Source: Corallium rubrum (taxonomy: Eukaryota; Cnidaria; Anthozoa; Scleralcyonacea; Coralliidae). Taken from it: 64,000 nt of DNA. The notes below the pieces were generated by a model. The model saw nothing but the letters and a program-made list of their open reading frames with translations. It had not been told where the DNA came from and did not search any database. The translations under genes and the position numbers were made by a program. Shown here piece by piece: positions 23,482 to 35,080 of the stretch (position 1 is its first letter; every line of letters starts with the position of its first letter). The stretch is taken from assembly GCA_964035015.1 (NCBI GenBank), contig OZ036004.1, positions 15,514,030-15,578,029 of the forward strand, written 5' to 3'.

Positions 23482-25658
23482 TGGCAATTTTCGAAAACAG
23501 GGTGTGCTTATATCCTTCCTGCCGGGGCGTGGGGGTGAAACAATACATGCATTCATGGCTTTTGTTGCGCTGTTTGCGCGGAATTTATTTCGATGACGAC
23601 ATTGACTGATAATTTCTGCTCTTTTGTTGAGTAAACAATTCTTGTTTTTATCTTTCAAAATATAAAATTTTTCTTCTAAACATAAATTACATCGTTTTGA
23701 ACCTCCCGTGTACGAAATAGAATGTTTTAAAATTTGCCAATTAATACTAAAATCCTTATTGTTTTCTTTCAATGCCCAAATATATTTCGAAAGTTCGGTG
23801 TCGTTTGCATGTTTTTTATGCTGAAAAGATTTAGTGTGGTTGGCCAATCGCTCTTTGAATGTGGTTGAAGTCATGCCAATGTAATTCTTGATCGTGTTTG
23901 TGTTGTTTACTGTGACTGTTGCTTTGTATACTATGTCCCTAGTCATGCATTGTTTTCTAAGTGGACAATTCGTGTTTTCCTAGAATTGCAACTGCTATTG
24001 TCCTTATCCTGTGGCATGTTATTCCTAGATATGCGGGCATTGTGTTTAGTGATTATTGACTTAACATTGTTCATGCAGCTGTAACTTACTTTGACTGTGT
24101 TTCTGTTAAAAATCTTATGGAGCTTGTGGTGTGGTGGGAAGTGCTTGTCAATTAGGTTTAGGAAATTACGTCCTATGTTTGTGCTTACACTCTTGCTAAA
24201 AGGTGGGTTGAACCAAGTGATGTTGCGTTGCCTATTCCTGCGTGGTTGCTGTGCTGTGTGTTGAGTGTAGCTAAGATCATGATCAAAGTTGCTGTGCCTA
24301 AGTGCGTTCTGATATATGGGTGCAGATTCCTGAAAAACTTGTTCATCTGATGAGAGAAGTGCAATGCGCTTGTTGATTGATGCAGGTAACTGTCTTGTGA
24401 TGTACTTATTTATGTAAAGCGGATCGTCATTGGGCTTCCTATAGGGCCTATAATTTCCATTGTTAAGGTCGAAAGTTACATCTAAAAAGTTTACTATGCG
24501 TAAATTTGATTCGGCGGTAATTTTTAGGTCAAACTGCTCGAAAATTTTGTGGAGTTCTTTCCTTGTTTTGTCTGCTAAACGTGCTGATTTACTTTTTATA
24601 ATAGCCAAACCGTCATCTCTATATAGGCCAATGCTTTCTTTGCCAAATTTCTTACTTAGGTGATTTAAAATGAAAAGGCCTACTAACTCACAAACTTCCG
24701 CGCCGTCGAAACAACCCATGGTAACGTCAAACAAACTATTGCTATCTTTTTTTATCCATGAAATTCCGGTATTGAAAAGGAGAGATTTTCTAGCGTGTTT
24801 TATTATTGAAATATTGTTTTCAGTTATAGTAGCCAAATTCGAAGCCCAAGATAATGCTTGGTCCAATAGTTTTTCAGAAATAGACGGATAGAAATCGACA
24901 ATATCAAACGAAATAAAACTATGTCTGTCCTTATCTTTTATATTGCCAAACCACTCAATTACTTGTTTTGTATTTCTCCATTGATTTAAATTCAGTTTTT
25001 GTCTCAAATTAGAATTAATTTTGTCCAAAATCACCTTACTTAGTTTTCCGGATTCGCTTTTAGCGGGGTTGATTAATCGGCATTTTGGATTGTTTTCGAA
25101 ATTTTCTTTGTGGTCTTTTAAAGATATAAATGCTTCGCGTTTTTTCATTTTTTCAATTTTGTCGCCGATTCCTAAACTGTTCGAAATTTCTTTTAGTTCC
25201 GAATCAATTTCATCTATAGTGTCCTCGGATCCATGCTTATATGTTTTTGTTATGTTGTCATGTAGGAGCTTGTTGTATGTGTCGAGCGGGGTTTCATAAA
25301 TGTTCCTAGTTTTGTCTGCAAAAATGAAAATGTTGGGAGATGAATTAATTTTCTTTAAATCGGTAGCCAAACATTTCTGAAACTGGTTCGTATATGGCCG
25401 AAATTGTATATTTTCGATGAGTTTTATAAGGTCGTCTTCGAAAGGTTTTATTTCCGGAATAGAAGGAGGTGTTTTGTTGGACGCAAGGCCGAAAGGGTTG
25501 TTTTGATTTTCTCTCTGTTTGTTTTTAAGAAAGAAATTGGCTTTCCATCTCATACGTTTTATTACACTTTCCACTTTTTCAATCAAATTCTTCAAATAAG
25601 CGTCCTGTGATGGTATTGGGATATTCTTTAGTGAATAGTCAAATCGAAATTGCCGCAT
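23473..25658 (-). pseudogene. PLE copy A: RT + GIY-YIG ORF, broken by a frameshift
   Basis: Starts at the same ATG (25658) as the intact copies. The reverse transcriptase part is intact through the motif A aspartate (SFDIVDFYPS), the GCFDGAEVCEL box and YRDDG. An 18-bp in-frame deletion removes part of the HSNHPPS loop after the RT core. Near 23,975 one T is missing from a T-run relative to copy B, so the zinc/GIY-YIG part (23473-23946) falls into another frame. The 3' end, just after the ribozyme and GTAAGCGAAAATC, abuts an (AT)n tract at 23,417. Confidence 0.88.
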
Positions 25659-25808
25659 TTTGAAGTTAAATAGAAATGAATAACGTAAACAAGAGTGCAC
25701 AACCGATATACGGGTGCGAATATACGTGTGGGTTTTGGTCTACGAAACGCAAAGAGTGCTCGATAACATATAGTTAGAGCAAATATAGATTTTCGCTTAC
25801 CTCAAAAG
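25659..25808 (-). repeat. PLE linker between copies A and B
   Basis: The reverse-strand linker carries the same order as the + copies: the post-ribozyme block, AATCTATATTTGCTC, GTTATCGAGCACTC, the CCCACACGTATA terminus motif, then the 5' leader of the next ORF. This makes A and B a head-to-tail pair on the minus strand. Confidence 0.85.
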
Positions 25809-25850
25809 TCTGCAACAGGCTGTTTCATCTAAAAAGAATCTTCAGGCAGA
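25809..25850 (-). ncRNA. type I hammerhead ribozyme, PLE copy B
   Basis: Same architecture as in copy A, one T shorter in the stem II loop: TCTGC, CTGAAGA, GAAACA-GCC-TGTT, GCAGA on the minus strand. Confidence 0.8.
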
Positions 25851-28042
25851 TGGCAATTTTCGAAAACAGGGGTGCTTATATCCTTCCTGCGGAACGTGGG
25901 AGTGTGGGGGCGAAACAATACATGCATTCATGGCTTTTGTTGCGCTGTTTGCGCGGAATTTGTTTCGATGACGACATTGACTGATAATTTCTGCTCTTTT
26001 GTTGAGTAAACAATTCTTGTTTTTATCTTTCAAAATATAAAATTTTTCTTCTAAACATAAATTACATCGTTTTGAACCTCCCGTGTACGAAATAGAATGT
26101 TTTAAAATTTGCCAATTAATACTAAAATCCTTATTGTTTTCTTTCAATGCCCAAATATATTTCGAAAGTTCGGTGTCGTTTGCATGCTTTTTATGCTGAA
26201 AAGATTTAGTGTGGTTGGCCAATCGCTCTTTGAATGTGGTTGAAGTCATGCCAATGTAATTCTTGATCGTGTTTGTGTTGTTTACTGTGACTGTTGCTTT
26301 GTATACTATGTCCCTAGTCATGCATTGTTTTCTAAGTGGACAATTCGTGTTTTTCCTACAATTGCAACTGCTAGTGTCCTTATCCTGTGGCATGTTATTC
26401 CTAGATATGTGTGCATTGTGTTTAGTGATTATTGACTTAACATTGTTCATGCAGCTGTAACTTACTTTGACTGTGTTTCTGTTAAAAATCTTATGGAGCT
26501 TGTGGTGTGGTGGGAAGTGCTTGTCAATTAGGTTTAGGAAATTACGTCCTATGTTTGTGCTTACACTCTTGCTAAAAGGTGGGTTGAACCAAGTGATGTT
26601 GCGTTGCCTATTCCTGCGTGGTTGCTGTGCTGTGTGTTGAGTGTAGCTAAGATCATGATCAAAGTTGCTGTGCCTAAGTGCGTTCTGATATATGGGTGCA
26701 GATTCCTGAAAAACTTGTTCATCTGATGAGAGAAGTGCAATGCGCTTGTTGATTGATGCAGGTAACTGTCTTGTGATGCTTGGTGGGTGGTTAGAGTGCT
26801 TATTTATGTAAAGCGGATCGTCATTGGGCTTCCTATAGGGCCTATAATTTCCATTGTTAAGGTCGAAAGTTACATCTAAAAAGTTTACTATGCGTAAATT
26901 TGATTCGGCGGTAATTTTTAGGTCAAACTGCTCGAAAATTTTGTGGAGTTCTTTCCTTGTTTTGTCTGCTAAACGTGCTGATTTACTTTTTATAATAGCC
27001 AAACCGTCATCTCTATATAGGCCAATGCTTTCTTTGCCAAATTTCTTACTTAGGTGATTTAAAATGAAAAGGCCTACTAACTCACAAACTTCCGCGCCGT
27101 CGAAACAACCCATGGTAACGTCAAACAAACTATTGCTATCTTTTTTTATCCATGAAATTCCGGTATTGAAAAGGAGAGATTTTCTAGCGTGTTTTATTAT
27201 TGAAATATTGTTTTCAGTTATAGTAGCCAAATTCGAAGCCCAAGATAATGCTTGGTCCAATAGTTTTTCAGAAATAGACGGATAGAAATCGACAATGTCA
27301 AACGAAATAAAACTATGTCTGTCCTTATCTTTTATATTGCCAAACCACTCAATTACTTGTTTTGTATTTCTCCATTGATTTAAATTCAGTTTTTGTCTCA
27401 AATTAGAATTAATTTTGTCCAAAATCACCTTACTTAGTTTTCCGGATTCGCTTTTAGCGGGGTTAATTAATCGGCATTTTGGATTGTTTTCGAAATTTTC
27501 TTTGTGGTCTTTTAAAGATATAAATGCTTCGCGTTTTTTCATTTTTTCAATTTTGTCGCCGATTCCTAAACTGTTCGAAATTTCTTTTAGTTCCGAATCA
27601 ATTTCATCTATAGTGTCCTCGGATCCATGCTTATATGTTTTTGTTATGTTGTCATGTAGGAGCTTGTTGTATGTGTCGAGCGGGGTTTCATAAATGTTCC
27701 TAGTTTTGTCTGCAAAAATGAAAATGTTGGGAGATGAATTAATTTTCTTTAAATCGGTAGCCAAACATTTCTGAAACTGGTTCGTATATGGCCGAAATTG
27801 TATATTTTCGATGAGTTTTATAAGGTCGTCTTCGAAAGGTTTTATTTCCGGAATAGAAGGAGGTGTTTTGTTGGACGCAAGGCCGAAAGGGTTGTTTTGA
27901 TTTTCTCTCTGTTTGTTTTTAAGAAAGAAGTTGGCTTTCCATCTCATACGTTTTATTACACTTTCCACTTTTTCAATCAAATTCTTCAAATAAGCGTCCT
28001 GTGATGGTATTGGGATATTCTTTAGAGAATAGTCAAATCGAG
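25842..28042 (-). CDS. PLE copy B: RT + GIY-YIG polyprotein, 5'-truncated at an inverted junction
   Basis: The frame is open from the junction at about 28,042 to a TGA at 25842. It has the full RT core, the C-rich zinc motif (CNCRKNTNC..C) and the GIY-YIG nuclease with YIG, the following Arg, the EEK glutamate and the LLNKR asparagine. It lacks only the first few residues of the intact protein (it begins at RFDYSL). Its 5' end is fused directly, without spacer, to the opposite-strand copy C. The final residues differ slightly from the intact copies. Confidence 0.88.
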
Positions 28043-30133
28043 AAACAGAGAGAAAATCAAAACAACCCTTTCGGCCTTGCGTCCAACAAAACACCTCCTT
28101 CTATTCCGGAAATAAAACCTTTCGAAGACGACCTTATAAAACTCATCGAAAATATACAATTTCGGCCATATACGAACCAGTTTCAGAAATGTTTGGCTAC
28201 CGATTTAAAGAAAATTAATTCATCTCCCAACATTTTCATTTTTGCAGACAAAACTAGGAACATTTATGAAACCCCGCTCGACACATACAACAAGCTCCTA
28301 CATGACAACATAACAAAAACATATAAGCATGGATCCGAGGACACTATAGATGAAATTGATTCGGAACTAAAAGAAATTTCGAACAGTTTAGGAATCGGCG
28401 ACAAAATTGAAAAAATGAAAAAACGCGAAGCATTTATATCTTTAAAAGACCACAAAGAAAATTTCGAAAACAATCCAAAATGCCGATTAATTAACCCCGC
28501 TAAAAGCGAATCCGGAAAACTAAGTAAGGTGATTTTGGACAAAATTAATTCTAATTTGAGACAAAAACTGAATTTAAATCAATGGAGAAATACAAAACAA
28601 GTAATTGAGTGGTTTGGCAATATAAAAGATAAGGACAGACATAGTTTTATTTCGTTTGATATTGTCGATTTCTATCCGTCTATTTCTGAAAAACTATTGG
28701 ACCAAGCATTATCTTGGGCTTCGAATTTGGCTACTATAACTGAAAACAATATTTCAATAATAAAACACGCTAGAAAATCTCTCCTTTTCAATACCGGAAT
28801 TTCATGGATAAAAAAAGATAGCAATAGTTTGTTTGACGTTACCATGGGTTGTTTCGACGGCGCGGAAGTTTGTGAGTTAGTAGGCCTTTTCATTTTAAAT
28901 CACCTAAGTAAGAAATTTGGCAAAGAAAGCATTGGCCTATATAGAGATGACGGTTTGGCTATTATAAAAAGTAAATCAGCACGTTTAGCAGACAAAACAA
29001 GGAAAGAACTCCACAAAATTTTCGAGCAGTTTGACCTAAAAATTACCGCCGAATCAAATTTACGCATAGTAAACTTTTTAGATGTAACTTTCGACCTTAA
29101 CAATGGAAATTATAGGCCCTATAGGAAGCCCAATGACGATCCGCTTTACATAAATAAGCACTCTAACCACCCACCAAGCATCACAAGACAGTTACCTGCA
29201 TCAATCAACAAGCGCATCGCACTTCTCTCATCAGATGAACAAGTTTTTCAGGAATCTGCACCCATATATCAGAACGCACTTAGGCACAGCAACTTTGATC
29301 ATGATCTTAGCTACACTCAACACACAGCACAGCAACCACGCAGGAATAGGCAACGCAACATCACTTGGTTCAACCCACCTTTTAGCAAGAGTGTAAGCAC
29401 AAACATAGGACGTAATTTCCTAAACCTAATTGACAAGCACTTCCCACCACACCACAAGCTCCATAAGATTTTTAACAGAAACACAGTCAAAGTAAGTTAC
29501 AGCTGCATGAACAATGTTAAGTCAATAATCACTAAACACAATGCACGCATATCTAGGAATATCATGCCACAGGATAAGGACACTAGCAGTTGCAATTGTA
29601 GGAAAAACACGAATTGTCCACTTAGAAAACAATGCATGACTAGGGACATAGTATACAAAGCAACAGTCACAGTAAACAACACAAACACGATCAAGAATTA
29701 CATTGGCATGACTTCAACCACATTCAAAGAGCGATTGGCCAACCACACTAAATCTTTTCAGCATAAAAAACATGCAAACGACACCGAACTTTCGAAATAT
29801 ATTTGGGCATTGAAAGAAAACAATAAGGATTTTAGTATTAATTGGCAAATTTTAAAACATTCTATTTCGTACACGGGAGGTTCAAAACGATGTAATTTAT
29901 GTTTAGAAGAAAAATTTTATATTTTGAAAGATAAAAACAAGAATTGTTTACTCAACAAAAGAGCAGAAATTATCAGTCAATGTCGTCATCGAAATAAATT
30001 CCGCGCAAACAGCGCAACAAAAGCCATGAATGCATGTATTGTTTCGCCCCCACACGTGGGAACGTCCCGGCAGGAAGGATATAAACACCCCCTGTTTTCG
30101 AAAATTGTCATCTGCCTGAAGATTCTTTTTTAG
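28043..30133 (+). CDS. PLE copy C: RT + GIY-YIG ORF, 5'-truncated at an inverted junction
   Basis: Homology to the intact protein starts at KQRENQNNPF, about 48 residues in from its ATG, immediately after the minus-strand copy B ends. Any upstream in-frame codons come from the opposite strand of copy B. RT, zinc motif and GIY-YIG parts are open. Near the end a small length change around 30,050-30,070 moves the C-terminus into another frame, replacing the usual last residues and running past the normal stop. Confidence 0.87.
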   Translation, partial: KQRENQNNPFGLASNKTPPSIPEIKPFEDDLIKLIENIQFRPYTNQFQKCLATDLKKINSSPNIFIFADKTRNIYETPLDTYNKLLHDNITKTYKHGSEDTIDEIDSELKEISNSLGIGDKIEKMKKREAFISLKDHKENFENNPKCRLINPAKSESGKLSKVILDKINSNLRQKLNLNQWRNTKQVIEWFGNIKDKDRHSFISFDIVDFYPSISEKLLDQALSWASNLATITENNISIIKHARKSLLFNTGISWIKKDSNSLFDVTMGCFDGAEVCELVGLFILNHLSKKFGKESIGLYRDDGLAIIKSKSARLADKTRKELHKIFEQFDLKITAESNLRIVNFLDVTFDLNNGNYRPYRKPNDDPLYINKHSNHPPSITRQLPASINKRIALLSSDEQVFQESAPIYQNALRHSNFDHDLSYTQHTAQQPRRNRQRNITWFNPPFSKSVSTNIGRNFLNLIDKHFPPHHKLHKIFNRNTVKVSYSCMNNVKSIITKHNARISRNIMPQDKDTSSCNCRKNTNCPLRKQCMTRDIVYKATVTVNNTNTIKNYIGMTSTTFKERLANHTKSFQHKKHANDTELSKYIWALKENNKDFSINWQILKHSISYTGGSKRCNLCLEEKFYILKDKNKNCLLNKRAEIISQCRHRNKFRANSATKAMNACIVSPPHVGTSRQEGYKHPLFSKIVICLKILF

Positions 30134-30153
30134 ATGAAACAGCCTGTTGCAGA
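30111..30153 (+). ncRNA. type I hammerhead ribozyme, PLE copy C
   Basis: TCTGC / CTGAAGA / T-rich stem II / GAAACA-GCC-TGTT / GCAGA. Cleavage is predicted after the T at 30148. Confidence 0.82.
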
Positions 30154-30303
30154 CTTTTGAGGTAAGCGAAAATCTATATTTGCTCTAACTATATGTTATC
30201 GAGCACTCTTTGCGTTTCGTAGACCAAAACCCACACGTATATTCGCACCCGTATATCGGTTGTGCACTCTTGTTTACGTTATTCATTTCTATTTAACTTC
30301 AAA

Positions 30304-32507
30304 ATGCGGCAATTTCGATTTGACTATTCACTAAAGAATATCCCAATACCATCACAGGACGCTTATTTGAAGAATTTGATTGAAAAAGTGGAAAGTGTAA
30401 TAAAACGTATGAGATGGAAAGCCAATTTCTTTCTTAAAAACAAACAGAGAGAAAATCAAAACAACCCTTTCGGCCTTGCGTCCAACAAAACACCTCCTTC
30501 TATTCCGGAAATAAAACCTTTCGAAGACGACCTTATAAAACTCATCGAAAATATACAATTTCGGCCATATACGAACCAGTTTCAGAAATGTTTGGCTACC
30601 GATTTAAAGAAAATTAATTCATCTCCCAACATTTTCATTTTTGCAGACAAAACTAGGAACATTTATGAAACCCCGCTCGACACATACAACAAGCTCCTAC
30701 ATGACAACATCACAAAAACATATAAGCATGGATCCGAGGACACTATAGATGAAATTGATTCGGAACTAAAAGAAATTTCGAACAGTTTAGGAATCGGCGA
30801 CAAAATTGAAAAAATGAAAAAACGCGAAGCATTTATATCTTTAAAAGACCACAAAGAAAATTTCGAAAACAATCCAAAATGCCGATTAATTAACCCCGCT
30901 AAAAGCGAATCCGGAAAACTAAGTAAGGTGATTTTGGACAAAATTAATTCTAATTTGAGACAAAAACTGAATTTAAATCAATGGAGAAATACAAAACAAG
31001 TAATTGAGTGGTTTGGCAATATAAAAGATAAGGACAGACATAGTTTTATTTCGTTTGACATTGTCGATTTCTATCCGTCTATTTCTGAAAAACTATTGGA
31101 CCAAGCATTATCTTGGGCTTCGAATTTGGCTACTATAACTGAAAACAATATTTCAATAATAAAACACGCTAGAAAATCTCTCCTTTTCAATACCGGAATT
31201 TCATGGATAAAAAAAGATAGCAATAGTTTGTTTGACGTTACCATGGGTTGTTTCGACGGCGCGGAAGTTTGTGAGTTAGTAGGCCTTTTCATTTTAAATC
31301 ACCTAAGTAAGAAATTTGGCAAAGAAAGCATTGGCCTATATAGAGATGACGGTTTGGCTATTATAAAAAGTAAATCAGCACGTTTAGCAGACAAAACAAG
31401 GAAAGAACTCCACAAAATTTTCGAGCAGTTTGACCTAAAAATTACCGCCGAATCAAATTTACGCATAGTAAACTTTTTAGATGTAACTTTCGACCTTAAC
31501 AATGGAAATTATAGGCCCTATAGGAAGCCCAATGACGATCCGCTTTACATAAATAAGCACTCTAACCACCCACCAAGCATCACAAGACAGTTACCTGCAT
31601 CAATCAACAAGCGCATCGCACTTCTCTCATCAGATGAACAAGTTTTTCAGGAATCTGCACCCATATATCAGAACGCACTTAGGCACAGCAACTTTGACCA
31701 TGATCTTAGCTACACTCAACACACAGCACAGCAACCACGCAGGAATAGGCAACGCAACATCACTTGGTTCAACCCACCTTTTAGCAAGAGTGTAAGCACA
31801 AACATAGGACGTAATTTCCTAAACCTAATTGACAAGCACTTCCCACCACACCACAAGCTCCATAAGATTTTTAACAGAAACACAGTCAAAGTAAGTTAAG
31901 CTGCATGAACAATGTTAAGTCAATAATCACTAAACACAATGCACGCATATCTAGGAATATCATGCCACAGGATAAGGACACTAGCAGTTGCAATTGTAGG
32001 AAAAACACGAATTGTCCACTTAGAAAACAATGCATGACTAGGGACATAGTATACAAAGCAACAGTCACAGTAAACAACACAAACACGATCAAGAATTACA
32101 TTGGCATGACTTCAACCACATTCAAAGAGCGATTGGCCAACCACACTAAATCTTTTCAGCATAAAAAACATGCAAACGACACCGAACTTTCGAAATATAT
32201 TTGGGCATTGAAAGAAAACAATAAGGATTTTAGTATTAATTGGCAAATTTTAAAACATTCTATTTCGTACACGGGAGGTTCAAAACGATGTAATTTATGT
32301 TTAGAAGAAAAATTTTATATTTTGAAAGATAAAAACAAGAATTGTTTACTCAACAAAAGAGCAGAAATTATCAGTCAATGTCGTCATCGAAATAAATTCC
32401 GCGCAAACAGCGCAACAAAAGCCATGAATGCATGTATTGTTTCACCCCCACGCCCCGGCAGGAAGGATATAAGCACACCCTGTTTTCGAAAATTGCCATC
32501 TGCCTGA
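30304..32507 (+). pseudogene. PLE copy D: RT + GIY-YIG ORF with one frameshift
   Basis: ATG at 30304. The frame is open to 31899, where GTAAGTTAAGCTGC lacks the C seen in the other copies (GTAAGTTACAGCTGC) and produces a stop. The remaining zinc motif and GIY-YIG domain continue in another frame from 31905 to 32507. Apart from this and a few substitutions it matches copies E and F. Confidence 0.9.
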
Positions 32508-32541
32508 AGATTCTTTTTTAGATGAAACAGACTGTTGCAGA
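32499..32541 (+). ncRNA. type I hammerhead ribozyme between PLE copies D and E
   Basis: Same core and stems as the other copies; the stem III loop reads GAC instead of GCC. The ORF stop TGA lies inside CTGAAGA. Confidence 0.82.
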
Positions 32542-32691
32542 CTTTTGAGGTAAGCGAAAATCTATATTTGCTCTAACTATATGTTATCGAGCACTCTTTG
32601 CGTTTCGTAGACCAAAACCCACACGTATATTCGCACCCGTATATCGGTTGTGCACTCTTGTTTACGTTATTCATTTCTATTTAACTTCAAA

Positions 32692-34896
32692 ATGCGGCAA
32701 TTTCGATTTGACTATTCTCTAAAGAATATCCCAATACCATCACAGGACGCTTATTTGAAGAATTTGATTGAAAAAGTGGAAAGTGTAATAAAACGTATGA
32801 GATGGAAAGCCAACTTCTTTCTTAAAAACAAACAGAGAGAAAATCAAAACAACCCTTTCGGCCTTGCGTCCAACAAAACACCTCCTTCTATTCCGGAAAT
32901 AAAACCTTTCGAAGACGACCTTATAAAACTCATCGAAAATATACAATTTCGGCCATATACGAACCAGTTTCAGAAATGTTTGGCTACCGATTTAAAGAAA
33001 ATTAATTCATCTCCCAACATTTTCATTTTTGCAGACAAAACTAGGAACATTTATGAAACCCCGCTCGACACATACAACAAGCTCCTACATGACAACATAA
33101 CAAAAACATATAAGCATGGATCCGAGGACACTATAGATGAAATTGATTCGGAACTAAAAGAAATTTCGAACAGTTTAGGAATCGGCGACAAAATTGAAAA
33201 AATGAAAAAACGCGAAGCATTTATATCTTTAAAAGACCACAAAGAAAATTTCGAAAACAATCCAAAATGCCGATTAATCAACCCCGCTAAAAGCGAATCC
33301 GGAAAACTAAGTAAGGTGATTTTGGACAAAATTAATTCTAATTTGAGACAAAAACTGAATTTAAATCAATGGAGAAATACAAAACAAGTAATTGAGTGGT
33401 TTGGCAATATAAAAGATAAGGACAGACATAGTTTTATTTCGTTTGATATTGTCGATTTCTATCCGTCTATTTCTGAAAAACTATTGGACCAAGCATTATC
33501 TTGGGCTTCGAATTTGGCTACTATAACTGAAAACAATATTTCAATAATAAAACACGCTAGAAAATCTCTCCTTTTCAATACCGGAATTTCATGGATAAAA
33601 AAAGATAGCAATAGTTTGTTTGACGTTACCATGGGTTGTTTCGACGGCGCGGAAGTTTGTGAGTTAGTAGGCCTTTTCATTTTAAATCACCTAAGTAAGA
33701 AATTTGGCAAAGAAAGCATTGGCCTATATAGAGATGACGGTTTGGCTATTATAAAAAGTAAATCAGCACGTTTAGCAGACAAAACAAGGAAAGAACTCCA
33801 CAAAATTTTCGAGCAGTTTGACCTAAAAATTACCGCCGAATCAAATTTACGCATAGTAAACTTTTTAGATGTAACTTTCGACCTTAACAATGGAAATTAT
33901 AGGCCCTATAGGAAGCCCAATGACGATCCGCTTTACATAAATAAGCACTCTAACCACCCACCAAGCATCACAAGACAGTTACCTGCATCAATCAACAAGC
34001 GCATCGCACTTCTCTCATCAGATGAACAAGTTTTTCAGGAATCTGCACCCATATATCAGAACGCACTTAGGCACAGCAACTTTGACCATGATCTTAGCTA
34101 CACTCAACACACAGCACAGCAACCACGCAGGAATAGGCAACGCAACATCACTTGGTTCAACCCACCTTTTAGCAAGAGTGTAAGCACAAACATAGGACGT
34201 AATTTCCTAAACCTAATTGACAAGCACTTCCCACCACACCACAAGCTCCATAAGATTTTTAACAGAAACACAGTCAAAGTAAGTTACAGCTGCATGAACA
34301 ATGTTAAGTCAATAATCACTAAACACAATGCACGCATATCTAGGAATATCATGCCACAGGATAAGGACACTAGCAGTTGCAATTGTAGGAAAAACACGAA
34401 TTGTCCACTTAGAAAACAATGCATGACTAGGGACATAGTATACAAAGCAACAGTCACAGTAAACAACACAAACACGATCAAGAATTACATTGGCATGACT
34501 TCAACCACATTCAAAGAGCGATTGGCCAACCACACTAAATCTTTTCAGCATAAAAAACATGCAAACGACACCGAACTTTCGAAATATATTTGGGCATTGA
34601 AAGAAAACAATAAGGATTTTAGTATTAATTGGCAAATTTTAAAACATTCTATTTCGTACACGGGAGGTTCAAAACGATGTAATTTATGTTTAGAAGAAAA
34701 ATTTTATATTTTGAAAGATAAAAACAAGAATTGTTTACTCAACAAAAGAGCAGAAATTATCAGTCAATGTCGTCATCGAAATAAATTCCGCGCAAACAGC
34801 GCAACAAAAGCCATGAATGCATGTATTGTTTCACCCCCACGCCCCGGCAGGAAGGATATAAGCACACCCTGTTTTCGAAAATTGCCATCTGCCTGA
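32692..34896 (+). CDS. PLE copy E: intact reverse transcriptase + GIY-YIG endonuclease (734 aa)
   Basis: The first ATG in the frame is at 32692 (MRQFRFDYS); upstream codons have no ATG. Residue landmarks from this Met: LKDHK finger motif near 180-185, motif A FDIVDFYPSI near 251-260 with its aspartate, the box MGCFDGAEVCELV near 314-326, motif C YRDDG near 346-350, and NFLDVTFDL near 390. A zinc-type motif CNCRKNTNCPLRKQC lies at about 563-577. The GIY-YIG nuclease runs from about 584 (VYKATV, NYIGMT, FKERL with the catalytic Arg, EEKFYI Glu, LLNKR Asn). PLEs copy RNA into DNA primed at chromosomal nicks made by this nuclease. Arginine rather than valine in Y-x-DD and GCFDG in motif B mark a divergent PLE lineage common in aquatic invertebrates. 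The stop TGA is part of the downstream ribozyme core. Confidence 0.95.
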   Translation: MRQFRFDYSLKNIPIPSQDAYLKNLIEKVESVIKRMRWKANFFLKNKQRENQNNPFGLASNKTPPSIPEIKPFEDDLIKLIENIQFRPYTNQFQKCLATDLKKINSSPNIFIFADKTRNIYETPLDTYNKLLHDNITKTYKHGSEDTIDEIDSELKEISNSLGIGDKIEKMKKREAFISLKDHKENFENNPKCRLINPAKSESGKLSKVILDKINSNLRQKLNLNQWRNTKQVIEWFGNIKDKDRHSFISFDIVDFYPSISEKLLDQALSWASNLATITENNISIIKHARKSLLFNTGISWIKKDSNSLFDVTMGCFDGAEVCELVGLFILNHLSKKFGKESIGLYRDDGLAIIKSKSARLADKTRKELHKIFEQFDLKITAESNLRIVNFLDVTFDLNNGNYRPYRKPNDDPLYINKHSNHPPSITRQLPASINKRIALLSSDEQVFQESAPIYQNALRHSNFDHDLSYTQHTAQQPRRNRQRNITWFNPPFSKSVSTNIGRNFLNLIDKHFPPHHKLHKIFNRNTVKVSYSCMNNVKSIITKHNARISRNIMPQDKDTSSCNCRKNTNCPLRKQCMTRDIVYKATVTVNNTNTIKNYIGMTSTTFKERLANHTKSFQHKKHANDTELSKYIWALKENNKDFSINWQILKHSISYTGGSKRCNLCLEEKFYILKDKNKNCLLNKRAEIISQCRHRNKFRANSATKAMNACIVSPPRPGRKDISTPCFRKLPSA

Positions 34897-34930
34897 AGAT
34901 TCTTTTTTAGATGAAACAGACTGTTGCAGA
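34888..34930 (+). ncRNA. type I hammerhead ribozyme between PLE copies E and F
   Basis: TCTGC 34888-34892, core CTGAAGA, GAA, stem III ACA-GAC-TGT, cleavage-site T, and GCAGA 34926-34930. It lies 2,389 bp from the copy D ribozyme and 2,389 bp from the copy F ribozyme. Confidence 0.83.
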
Positions 34931-35080
34931 CTTTTGAGGTAAGCGAAAATCTATATTTGCTCTAACTATATGTTATCGAGCACTCTTTGCGTTTCGTAGA
35001 CCAAAACCCACACGTATATTCGCACCCGTATATCGGTTGTGCACTCTTGTTTACGTTATTCATTTCTATTTAACTTCAAA
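34931..35080 (+). promoter_or_regulatory. PLE linker / 5' leader (repeated unit)
   Basis: About 150 bp between ribozyme and next ATG, repeated before copies D, E and F. It contains GGTAAGCGAAAATC, GTTATCGAGCACTC, CCCACACGTATA and a leader ending CTTCAAA-ATG. Because PLE units are transcribed from such internal repeats, any promoter should lie here; I saw no canonical TATA box that I could single out. Function is inference. Confidence 0.5.

Noticed and set aside
24460-25610. Plus-strand ORFs of 67-92 codons, repeated antisense to every PLE copy
   Set aside because: Antisense shadows of the PLE reading frame; they recur only because the PLE does.
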